From Selaginella moellendorffii (Eukaryota > Streptophyta > Lycopodiopsida > Selaginellales > Selaginellaceae), in contig NW_003314326.1 of NCBI RefSeq assembly GCF_000143415.4, positions 1-30,493 on the forward strand: a stretch of DNA of 30,493 nucleotides. The letters run 5' to 3'. Below the pieces are notes generated by a model that ran no database searches, was not told the DNA's origin, and worked only from the letters and a program-made list of their open reading frames with translations. Positions 1 to 8,821 of the stretch are shown in pieces (position 1 is the first letter of the stretch; each line of letters starts with the position of its first letter). Made by a program: the position numbers and the translations under genes.

Positions 1-167
1 CGGGGAAACCGGTAGGCAGGTACAGGTGAGACACAAGGGCGCTTTCACGCGAAATCCCAGGAATCTTCATAGACTAGAAAAGGTGGTGCACTTCTGTTCA
101 TGGGCCCTGTCCCAGGATAATTGAACGACATGGTGAGTGTATTGAGACGTGTCCTGTTCGCTGCCAC

Positions 168-432
168 TGGTCTCGACCCGAGGGGTAGGGTGTCAAGAGA
201 GCGAGGCTCTCAGCTTCTGTTCGCGAGGGCATGAACTTGCAGGGAAGCGTGGTGGATTGTAAGCACCCAAAAGGAGCGACTCGAGAGACGATCCATGGTG
301 TTCAAATATAGAGGGAAAGGGCCCATGAACAAGAGTGCACCCCCTTTTTTAATTGGTTAAGGGTCTTGGGATATTTGGGGTTAAGCATCCTTGGGTTTGA
401 ATAGTACTGGGTTGGGTGACTTCCCGGAAAGT
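168..432 (+). repeat. R repeat, copy 1 (5'-truncated)
   Basis: This is the first of three copies of a degenerate ~370-bp unit; the others are at 1601-1968 and 1972-2363. Shared landmarks in order are GCTCGACCCGAGGGGTAGGG, the GAGAGCGAGGCTCTCAGCTT block, a GTGGTGGATT block, CCCATGAACAAGAGTGCACC and a TTTGAATAGTACTGGG end. This copy lacks the first ~110 bp of the unit. No coding capacity is convincing. It abuts the outward-facing PBS of LTR-A fragment A1. Confidence 0.6.
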
Positions 433-441
433 CCAAACTTA

Positions 442-457
442 GGAGCTCTAATACCAA
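442..457 (-). other. Primer-binding site of LTR-A fragment A1
   Basis: The minus strand reads TTGGTATTAGAGC, close to the plant initiator tRNA-Met complement TGGTATCAGAGC. It lies 2 bp outside an LTR end that reads CTTACA. This fixes the orientation of the neighbouring LTR fragment. Confidence 0.6.
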
Positions 458-459
458 AT

Positions 460-1474
460 TGTAAGCCTCAAATTTTTCCTTTCCAATTTGCCAGCTTACC
501 TTGTCTATCCGACCAACACGGCCTTCGCTTTTGCTAAGTTCCCTCACCACGGTTGCCGTCTATTGTACAAGCTCTTACTTGGTCCTACTTGGTTTCAGCT
601 ACTCACGTCATGAGCAATAGAGCGTTAGCCATCTATCCACAGATTCCCAAATCCCTCCCAATCCCCCTCCCCGGGTTAAATTGGACTTAAGGTTCGGCTA
701 CACTCCCTGCAGGCACAAGCAGCCAAGCACACCAAGCCTCCAGGTTCCTAACATCCCTTGGTACAACAAGACTTGATTATGGGACCCTCTAAATCCCAAG
801 CCTTAGGTGCTACACTTGCTTCAGGACATTGGGGGGAAACACCATAGCCTAACCCCCTAGGAAGGGCGAGGACCAATGAGCCACAAGGTACTCAACTTGG
901 GCACCACTCCACATGAGTTGGGAGCACTACAGTCAGTTTCCCTTTCAGGAGTGGGAGTTGCTCTTGAGCACTTCCTTGGGTGGCCCCTCTAGCACCACCC
1001 AAGTCCATGCTCACTCCCACTCAAGGCCCCTCGACCCCAGTCTCAACCTCAAGTCAGTTTGGAAGCACCACTGGAGAGTTCCTTCAAGACTGGTTCCTGG
1101 ACCTCACTATCCCTACTATACTTTTGGAACCCCCTACAGCCCCCCCCCTCTGGGAGACGCATGTTTTGGGCTTTCACCCTTGACCCGTATTAGTACTCGG
1201 ACTCGGTCTCGGACTCGATCTCGGACTCGATCTTGGACTTGATCTCGGACTCGATCTCGAACCCAACTTTGGACTCAGTCTCTGACTCGATCTCGGACTT
1301 GATCTCAGACCCGATCTCAGACTCGACTTTGGACTTGGTCTCGGACCTGATCTCAAATCTCAGACTCGGTCTCGAACTCGGTCTCGAATTCAGTCTCGAA
1401 TTCGACCTCGAACTCGGCCTCCGAGTCGGCCTCGGACTCGATCCCAGACTTTATCTCGAACTCGGTCTCAGAGT
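460..1474 (-). mobile_element. LTR-A fragment A1 (5'-truncated LTR)
   Basis: Read on the minus strand, this matches the complete LTR at 22677-23824. It shares the GGAAAGGAAAAATTTG..CTTACA end, the CCAAAAGTATAGTAGGGA block (1112-1129 reversed) and the GAGTCCGAG-type purine-rich array (here 1190-1470 as its complement). The first ~135 bp of the LTR are missing. At about 1474 it is joined head-on to a plus-strand LTR-A 3' end, so the two LTR ends with their primer-binding sites point outward. Confidence 0.65.
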
Positions 1475-1600
1475 AGGACCAAGTAAGAGCTGGTACAATG
1501 GATGGGAACCTTGTGAGGGAACTTAGCAAAAGCCAAGGTGGTGTTGGTCAAATAGAAGAGGTAAGCTAGCAAATTGGAAAGGAAAAATTTGAGCCTTACA
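1475..1600 (+). mobile_element. LTR-A fragment A2 (3' end only)
   Basis: The last ~125 bp of LTR-A in plus orientation, from AGAGCTGGTACAATGG to the terminal CCTTACA. It matches 23700-23824. A primer-binding-site-like TGGTATCAGAG follows directly at 1602-1612, so this is a 5'-LTR-type junction. Confidence 0.6.
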
Positions 1601-1968
1601 TTTGGTATCAGAGGGGTCTCGGGTCCGACTCTGTTGGTTGGCTAGGGGAATCACACCATATGTTGATTGACATCTGGCTGGTCCAGTTTGCTTTCGCTGG
1701 GCTCGACCCGAGGGGTAGGGTGTCAGGAGAGCGGGGCTCTCAGGAGAGCTGCGGCTCTCAGCTTTTGTTCATGAGGGCGTGAACTTCCAGGGAAGCGTGG
1801 TGGATTATAAGGAACCAAAGAGAATGACTTGAGAGATGTTCCATGGAGTTCAAATATAAAGGGAAAGGACCCATGAACAAGAGTGCACCCCCTTTTCCAA
1901 TCGGTTAAGGGTCTTGGGATACTTAGAGTTAAGTGTCCTTGGGTTTAAATAGTACTGGGTGACCTCAA
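1601..1968 (+). repeat. R repeat, copy 2
   Basis: The unit begins right at the PBS-like TTTGGTATCAGAGG after LTR-A2. It continues through a stretch resembling the complement of the initiator tRNA T-arm (GGTCTCGGGTCCGACTC) and the landmarks shared by all R units. It is followed directly by copy 3 with a period of about 375 bp, so copies 2 and 3 form a short tandem. It may be an untranslated leader of a non-autonomous retroelement. A tRNA-related SINE is less likely because I see no A box. Confidence 0.55.
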
Positions 1969-1971
1969 GAG

Positions 1972-2363
1972 TTTACATTTGGTATCAAAGAGGTTTCGGG
2001 TTCGACTCTATTGGTTGGCTAGGGGAATCACACCACATGTTGATTGACATTTGGTTGGTCCAGTTTGCTCCCGCTGGGCTCGACCCGAGGGGTAAGGTGT
2101 CAAGAGAGTGGGGCTCTTGGGAGAGCTGCAGCTCTCAGCTTCCATTCACGAGGGCATGGATTTATAGGGAAGCATGGTGGATTGTAAATAACCAAAGGGA
2201 ACAACTCAAGAGATGATCCAAGGAGTTCAAATATAGAGGGTAAGGGCCCATGAATAAGAGTGCACCCCTTTTTCCACTCGGTTAAAAGTCTTGGGATATT
2301 TGGGGTTAAGTGTCCTTGGGTTTGAATAGTACTGGGCTGGGTGACCTCCCGGGAAGTCTGGGT
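1972..2363 (+). repeat. R repeat, copy 3
   Basis: The third R unit again starts with ACATTTGGTATCAAAGAGG, then GGTTTCGGGTTCGACTC. It ends with TTTGAATAGTACTGGGCTGGG and a CCCGGGAAGTC tail also seen, degraded, near 420. Its 3' end joins the GC-rich minus-strand coding-like fragment at about 2355. Confidence 0.55.
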
Positions 2364-2599
2364 GCTCCATCGCCGCAGTGCTCGGACGACGCACACGAGT
2401 GCGCGCATAGTGCAAACAAGCGCTGGTCCTCGTCTGAGCACGGGTCCTTGAAGCGCATGTTCTTCCAGTAGGCCGTGTGAGTGAGCTCGTCTTTGGCGAC
2501 AACAAAGTTGGGCCCATACTTCTTCGTCTTGTGCCTGGCACCGTCCGGGATGAGCTCCAGCAATTTTTTTGGAGGAAGCTCGATGTTAAGAGGGATCAT
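2355..2599 (-). pseudogene. Captured gene fragment, unknown protein
   Basis: An isolated minus-strand open stretch starts with ATG at 2599 and reads MIPLNIELPPKKLLELIPDG, then a charged segment ending in KNMRFKDPCSDEDQRLFALC. It is GC-rich at third positions, unlike its neighbours, and a CTGCAGTTGCAA acceptor-like sequence lies just upstream. After about 2355 the frame runs into R repeat sequence, so the 3' part is gone. I recognise no family. It looks like one exon of a host gene picked up in the retroelement nest, but a chance open frame cannot be excluded. Confidence 0.35.
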
Positions 2600-2743
2600 G
2601 GTCGCATTTGCAACTGCAGTGGCTGCCTAGAATGAAGAATCATGGAGAATTTCTAGGTGCTCACAAGGACGAGGATCAATTACCTGGTTAAGATTGTTGT
2701 CCTAGATATATGAGACAATGAGCGCCTTCACATGCCATCAGAG

Positions 2744-2934
2744 AGTTCATCGGATGGGACCGAGTCCGAGATCGAGTCCAAGACCGACTCTGAGACCGAG
2801 TTTGAGATAAAGTCCAGGATCAAGTCCGAGGCCGACTCGGAGACCGAGTTCGAGGCCGAGTTTGACTCTATCTCGAACTCGGTCTCAGAGTCGGTTTTGG
2901 ACTCGATCTTGGACTCAGTCCCATCCGATGAACT
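2744..2934. repeat. Inverted repeat of LTR-A 5' sequence
   Basis: The left arm (2744-2812) begins AGTTCATCGGATGGGACC and the right arm (2868-2934) ends GTCCCATCCGATGAACT. The arms are nearly perfect inverse copies, about 66 bp each, with a ~55-bp purine-rich loop. Both arms match the start of the LTR-A array at 22746-22812. This is a head-to-head LTR junction able to fold into a long hairpin. Confidence 0.7.
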
Positions 2935-3003
2935 ATTTGTCATTTCGGTCATGCTTTCGGGGATCCTTTAGCTTACGACACCTTGGGGAGTTGGTTCCTT
3001 ACA
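2868..3003 (-). mobile_element. LTR-A fragment A3 (5' end of a 3' LTR)
   Basis: Read on the minus strand from 3003, it starts TGTAAGGAACCAACTC and follows the complete LTR at 22677 for ~135 bp before entering the inverted repeat. It lies downstream of the chromodomain remnant at 3404-4187 in the same orientation. That is where the 3' LTR of that element would be expected. Confidence 0.6.
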
Positions 3004-3065
3004 ATTCCACCACCCATAGAAGAAGTTTGATGCCCTCATTGAACGTCTCTTTTTATCCTATGACT

Positions 3066-3260
3066 TGTTGACCATGTCTCCGAGGCCATCCCTCCACTTA
3101 GTGGTGTGCCTAAGTTAGCCTCCCTAGCCAAGAGCCCATGACAATGGAATATAAGTGTCTCTATACCCCTCACCTCACCACGCCCTAGTATGGGGTTAGG
3201 ACTTGAACCCAGCCTTGCTTTACTAGGGGGTTGGGACTCAACCCAACCTCTGTAGAATAC
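3066..3260. repeat. UTR-linked repeat, copy 1
   Basis: The sequence CCATGTCTCCGAGGCCATCC through GGGGTTGGGACTCAACCCAA recurs in degenerate form at 4495-4620 and 4680-4865. Shared words are GGCATCCC, CTTAGCGGTGTGCC, GAGTGTCCTCAT, CACCACGCC and GGGACTCGAACCCAAC. It is non-coding and of unknown origin. It lies between the chromodomain remnant and its presumed LTR. Confidence 0.4.
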
Positions 3261-3403
3261 GTCTACGGATTCGATATCCCTATGGGGAGTCGGGTGTAGT
3301 TCTCTATGTCTGGTCGACCTAGCTAACCCATGCTAATTAGCTTACCTTCGGTGTGCCTTTGGGTCCCAACATATGCCATTGCTCAACTTCACAAATTGAT
3401 ACT

Positions 3404-4187
3404 TTAATTGAACTTTGCATAAGTACATAAAGTTCTGCTTTGCAGAAATTCCTCCACTAGATCTTGCGCGTTCGCTAGGTTCTCCTCCGGTTCCCATATT
3501 GCTTCGTAGTGTGGAAATCCTTTCCACTTCACATGGAACTCTCTCACCTCATGTCCTTGTCGCTTTCTCTTGTGCGCATTGAGGATGGCCTCGACTTCAT
3601 ATTCCTCCTCCCCTTGGATAACCTTAGGTAAAGGTTTTACTTGGTCCTTGCAAAGCAGATCCTCAAAGTACGACTTGAGTAAGTTCACATGGAACACTGG
3701 GTGCATCTTCCCCATCTCTCGAGGAAGTTGGAGTCGGTAAGCCACTTTACCGATTCATGCCTCAATCTCGTAAGGCCCCGCGAACTTGCTCAAGGAACTT
3801 AAAATCAATTCATTTCCAGGATTACATGCATTTTTACCTTTGGGTCAATTTTCAGCTGATCCCACTTGGTAGCCTGAGGTTCTTGGTGTTTAGCCACACC
3901 TTCTCCCCAGCTTGGAACTCTACATCCTGGCGCTTCTGGTTCACGTACTTGGTTTGCCTTTGTTGAGCCAGTTCCAAGGAATCCCTCACTAGATTCCAAA
4001 TGTTGAGTTTTTCTACCATGAATGCCTCCACTGCAGGTAACTCTCCATGATACTTAGCCATGCCGAGTTCCACAAGACTTTCAATATCTCGCCCATTGAT
4101 GACTTCCCATGGACTCACCCCGATACTCGAATGTGGTGAGTTGTTATAACACATTTCCACAAGTCCCAAATAACTTGTGTCACTCAT
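3404..4187 (-). pseudogene. Ty3/gypsy chromovirus pol C-terminus, decayed
   Basis: On the minus strand, 4187-3852 encodes the end of an integrase core: CYNNSPHSSIGVSPWEVING, followed by a lysine/arginine-rich linker. 3745-3404 encodes the integrase C-terminal segment (HPVFHVNLLKSY) and a chromodomain with the aromatic-cage positions in EYEVEAIL, FHVKWKGF and WEPEENL. Integrase inserts the cDNA, and the chromodomain of chromoviruses steers insertion to modified chromatin. The two blocks are in different frames, and an in-frame TGA lies at about 3746, so the piece is dead. No protease, RT or RNase H sequence is recognisable upstream (4190-6640). It cannot be shown to belong to the same family as the gag-RT gene at 23.9 kb, although its downstream LTR fragment is LTR-A. 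Confidence 0.85.
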
Positions 4188-4494
4188 CCTCTCTTCGATA
4201 TCGTGCCACCTTTGGCACTAAGTTTCAGTTATCATAATTTGTGCTAAGGCTATGGCCCTATCATTTGGCTACTTTACCGCTCCCTACCTTGGAGCTTCCA
4301 CTTTTGCCGAATCGGAGCAATTGGGAATCCATCCTTGGAAACACATTGCCTTTCCCACAATTCGTTAGCACCCAACAAGGACGAACCTCACAAGGACTTC
4401 ATCCTTGTTTTAGCCATAAGATTATATATAGTGATCTAACCTTAGCACTTTAATAGGTTTGCCAATAGGTACTAAGTCCTTTAGACCTTTAAGT

Positions 4495-4865
4495 TGTTCA
4501 CCATGACCCCGGGGGCATCCCCCACACTTGGCGGTGCACCTAAGCCAACCCTTCCAACCAAGGGTCCATAGCAATTGAGACTGGGTGTCCCCATCTCATT
4601 CACCACGTCCTTGGTGTCCTTCGCACCAAGGTGTTCAACTTAGATATGCTGAGCCACACTAAGCAATCTAACCGTGCATCAGGACTCCGAGGCATCCCTT
4701 GCTTAGCGGTGTGCCCAAACCAGTTTCCTCACTGAGAGTCCATGACCACAAAAATGAGTGTCCTCATATTCCAAACCATCACCACGCCTTAGTGATTTGG
4801 GTCTCGAACCCAAGCACTAGAGGGTCGGGACTCGAACCCAACTTTTATATATGCATCTACAGACG
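4495..4865. repeat. UTR-linked repeat, copies 2 and 3
   Basis: Two further degenerate copies of the 3066-3260 repeat lie at about 4495-4620 and 4680-4865. Both carry GGCATCCC, a CTT(A/G)GCGGTG core and a CCACG(T/C)C block. The last ends with two GGG(T/A)CTCGAACCCAA motifs like copy 1. There is no coding signal. Confidence 0.4.
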
Positions 4866-4869
4866 GCAT

Positions 4870-6648
4870 CATCTAAGATGCCTGGTGTGACTCCCCACAC
4901 CGGTGCACCAATTTATACTTAAAGCATGCTATAAATTACAACTTAGGAACCTAGTTCCTCCGGACTGCCAAGTCCTCTCACTTGACAAATCTATGATCAT
5001 GCATGGACTTCTCCATGCTCGGCCCTATGGGCCACCCTTTTTGAAGTTAGCACCTTCGACTAGGGGATTTGTTCCTCTGACTTGCCATTCTCACTTAGCA
5101 AGTCATCCGGCCACCGTAACATGGTTTATGTATAAGCGTGAAAGTCTTTAACCATCGACTTTCGTTCAAATCCCTCTTTTAGAACACTCGGGAATTACTT
5201 CCCCAACCTTGATAGCCTCGCCTCATGGCCAGCTTCAAGACGACACTTCTACTGCGCCACTTTGATTTCACGCACTCTAGAAACCATTTACACTTGGCTT
5301 TTTAGGTACTTATTTACCTAGAATTGTCTTTGGGAACCTTCAAGGAACTTTGTTCCTTAGCTTGCTAAAGTTTCTCCTTTGCAAACTCCCTACCCACCAT
5401 ATGGTCTAATATGGATAATTCCACATTTTAGACTCTCCATGGCATTACGGTCATTAATAATAACTCACTTGAGCACCCACTTGATGCTCCACTCCCAACT
5501 CGCATAACCACCCTTGGTTATGCCCTTCGATTTCTATGGTTCAGTTCCATCCATTTACTACTTTGCTTTCTGGCCTCATATGTTTCTTTCAATTATTCTC
5601 CTCCGGACTAGGAGGATAGTTTTGCACTTTTTACCATGCCTTAGCAAGTATTTTTGGCTTTGTCCATTTCAGATAGAGAGGTTTCCCTCATCTCTACAAC
5701 TTTGGACGTTTGGATAGCACCTTCTATCCATCATTCGCTAGGGATTTTGTCCTTTGGGCCTTATCTATTGCCCTCACAACACTAAACACCACCTCTTGGT
5801 GTTTTAGAGTGTTCTGGTGTCCCAATGATGGCCTCCTTGGCAATGAGCATTTCCTTTTATGACATTAACTTACTATATCGCAACATAAACAACTTATCCC
5901 TGATAAGGGTATATTTAACTTCTTTATGCCATTAAAAAGTCTTGAATAGCTACCTTCTACCCATTTAACCAATTACCTACACCTTTTGCTTAGTTGTCTC
6001 ATAGTTGTCAAGTCTTACAACTCATTGCTGGTGCTTCCACACCTTCATCATTATCCGGGTCACCACACTCTATCACATGCCTTCTAGCTTAGGCTTCTGC
6101 CACCCATGAGCTACCCATCGTTCTCATACTTGGATTTTATGATCCTCCCTATCCTTCGTGGGGCACAACACACCTAAATCCAAATGCTTCCATCAGTCCT
6201 TTAGGACCATTTCTTGACTCCATTTAAGTCATTTAGCCTTTTGGACTTTTCCTAATCCCCCGACCTATAAGGTCTTACTTTTGAGGTGCCAGTTCATTGG
6301 AATACAACTTCTTGTATTCATGTCCTACTCACCAAGACCACCATTATAAGTGTTATTCCAACATTATAATTTGTTCTCTGAGGGCAACCTTTGCCTTTTA
6401 GGACTACTTGTCCATGTGTGCGGATACCAACTCATCATCTAAGTACACCCCCAACTCCTTGGGTTGTTGCAGCATCTATTAAAGGTAGCTTCGGCTACCA
6501 TTCCAAGGACTTATGTCCTCTTCCATATTTGACCTCCCACGGTCATTAATCTTGGTCTCACATTCATGAGTACCAACCTCAACTATATGAAGATAGTTTT
6601 GTGACTCCTTTATTGCTTTGGAGTCTCTATATTTCCCGTGATCTCAAT
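4870..6648. other. Gene-free stretch
   Basis: I find no credible gene here. The sequence is pyrimidine-rich on the plus strand with many CCTT and ACTT words, short broken frames on both strands and no recognisable motif. It is most likely old, eroded retroelement sequence. Confidence 0.4.
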
Positions 6649-6885
6649 TGTGAGACACAAAATCCCTAGGCCCCAAAGTGGAGCCGGAAGGGCGCCACGT
6701 GGTAGTGGCCGAAGCGAAAGCCAAACGAGCGTAACACGTTTGGACTAAAAGCTCCGACTTGAAAGGTCGAGAGCGGGAGTGGAACTCCCAACAAAGTGCT
6801 CGAGGAATGAGCACGAAGCGAGCCATAAGCGAGGCTCTAAAAAGGGACCCGAAAGGACCAACACATGACACATGGAAGTGTCCGA

Positions 6886-7392
6886 AATGGAGTCCGAGGT
6901 GGAGTCCGATATGGAGTCCGAGATGGACCCGAGATGGAGTCTGAGATGGACCCAAGGTGGAGTCCGTGATGGACCCGAGGTGGAGTCCGAGATGGAGTCC
7001 GAGATGGACCGAGATGGAGTCCGAGATGGACCCGAGATGGAGTCCGAGATGGACCCGAGGTGGAGTCCGAGATGGACCCGAGGTGGAGTCTGAGATGGAC
7101 CCGAGGTGGAGTCCGAGATGGACCCGAGGTGGAGTCCGAGATGGACCCGAGGTGGAGTCCGAGATGGACCCGAGGTGGAGTCCAAGATGGAGTCCAAGAT
7201 GGAGTCTGAGATGGACCGAGATGGAGTCCAAGATGGACCCGAGATGGAGTCCGAGATGGACCCGAGATGGAGTCCGAGATGGACCCGAGGTGGAGTCCGA
7301 GATGGACCCGAGGTGGAGTCCGAGATGGACCCGAGGTGGAGTCCGAGATGGACCCGAGGTGGAGTCCGAGATGGAGTCCAAGATGGAACCGA
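6886..7392 (+). repeat. 23-bp minisatellite inside LTR-B1
   Basis: A tandem array of GGAGTCCGAGATGGACCCGA plus GGT (23 bp), with shorter GAGTCCGAGAT and GACCGAGAT variant units mixed in. It is about 500 bp long and runs into GACCGA hexamers up to about 7490. The inverse copy in LTR-B2 is shorter, so the array is length-variable between two otherwise matching LTRs. Confidence 0.9.
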
Positions 7393-7398
7393 GATTGG

Positions 7399-7435
<37 letters not shown>

Positions 7436-7492
7436 TCCGAGTCCTAATCTGGGACCAAGACCAAGTCCGAGTCCGAGTCCGAGTCCGAATAC
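7393..7492 (+). repeat. GACCGA / GAGTCC hexamer tract
   Basis: Five or more GAGACC-type hexamers are followed by GTCCGA hexamers, up to AATACTAATA at about 7490. The same AATACTAATA boundary ends the purine-rich array in LTR-A at 23042. Confidence 0.75.
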
Positions 7493-8509
7493 TAATATAG
7501 GCAGTTGGGTGAAAGCCCAAAGTGATCGTCCCCCAGGGGGGGGGCTGCGGGGGGTTCCAAAAGTATAGTAGGGAGAGTGTGGGGGTTGGAGCCCAGTGGA
7601 GCCAGTTTGGCTAGGAAAGGCCAGTTTGGCCCAGGAAGGCCAGACCTAGTGTTGGGTGATGAGCTGACCACTGGGAAGTCCAAGACTAGAGTGAACACGG
7701 ACCGACAAGCGGGGTAGCTTGGTGAAGTGTTCAAGAGCCGGCTCTAGTTCCCCCGGGAGATCGACTGGCCGATGCTCCCAGTCCAAGTGTGGGTGGCACT
7801 ACCTACTTGGATACCAGGCGTGGCTCAACAGAACCTCGCTCTAAGCCCATGGCTAGAGCACCCAAGGGCGGAAGGCGGGGAGAGTACCCAGGTGGCTCGC
7901 GTAAGGCCACGGTGTTCTGAAATGTTGTCCCAAAGGCCTAGACTGTGGAAAGGAAGAGGAGCAGTCCTCTGGGGTAGTGACCAAGGACACAGTCGTGTGG
8001 TGAGGAAGTCCCAGAGGACCGTGGGACTTAGTGGTCGGGCCTGTGGGCCTCGATCCAGTGGTAGTGTTGGCAAACACGACCAAGGGCAGAAAGGGACTTA
8101 GTGGGGACTGACAGAGGGATATTGAGGAAGGCTATTCCCCTTGTCGGTGGGCATCCTAAGGATGCTAAAGAGTGGATCTGAGATGACCACTCACGGATGG
8201 TTTGCCTAGTCTTGGAGAGCCAAGACTGTGATGCAAGTGGTATTGGACTACCAGTGTGACAAAGGTGATTGGGCATGGCCTTAGCGTGACAAGCTGCCAT
8301 GTCGGTGGTACCTTTGAGTGTCGGTCATGGGATCGGACACGTGGAGCACTTGGACCAAGTGCAAATGTTGAGTGGCATGGATGCCATTTTCGGGGCTAGC
8401 AAGTCCCAAATCCTGAAATGGACTTATGGAGGTTGTGATTGAGACTCCTCCAAGTGGTCGGAGGTGTGGTTAAGTGACTAAAGTAAAATGGAAAATTTAG
8501 TCGCTTACA

Positions 8510-8821
8510 TCAATTATAGTTGTTTACCACAACTATATTAACTAGTTTGCTAAGTCAAACGCTCATCTGGATCACATCTGCAACTCTCTGAGGATAACCT
8601 TATACTGTTCCCAAGATCCCAAAGTGGTTCCATTATTGGCATTTTTCTATCCACCACTTCGCCTACAAGTTCACACATGAACTGTAGTGTAGAGTCATGT
8701 CTTCCTGACCTACTCCTCCTCAAGGATAGGCCCACTCCTAGGACCTTTCGATGCCAGCTTTAGTGGTGATATACTTGAGCACCAATAAAAGTCGGACTAA
8801 GGAATAGCTCCAATACCAAGT
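8510..8821 (-). mobile_element. Spacer of the inverted LTR-B pair: PBS and leader
   Basis: On the minus strand, LTR-B2 ends GTCGCTACA, and after 2-3 bp TGGTATTGGAGC (8808-8819) follows, a primer-binding site for initiator tRNA-Met. The next ~250 bp contain a short open frame (8735-8550) rich in R and S at its start. I cannot assign it to gag. The opposite LTR-B1 begins immediately after, so all but ~300 bp of the internal region is missing. Confidence 0.55.

Larger units (their letters stand above)
6649..8509 (+). mobile_element. LTR-B copy 1 (long LTR, 1861 bp)
   Basis: It starts TGTGAGACACAAAATCCC and ends TTTAGTCGCTTACA. The same sequence reappears inverted at 8822-10465, which fixes both ends. 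Parts in order: a 5' unique block; the 23-bp minisatellite (6886-7392); a GACCGA hexamer tract; a conserved block with a G-run and CCAAAAGTATAGTAGGGA (7527-7570, shared with LTR-A); then ~930 bp of unique sequence. No PBS follows its 3' end. Large open frames across the array are repeat artefacts. Confidence 0.65.

Noticed and set aside
6644-7568. Long open frames on both strands (150-245 codons) over the minisatellite
   Set aside because: The 23-bp and 6-bp units contain no stop in several frames on either strand, so openness is a repeat effect. The peptides are simple repeats.
7772-8101. 109-codon frame and its inverse counterpart at 9280-9561 as a conserved protein
   Set aside because: The similarity is due to the inverted LTR-B pair, not to protein conservation. 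Composition is not protein-like.
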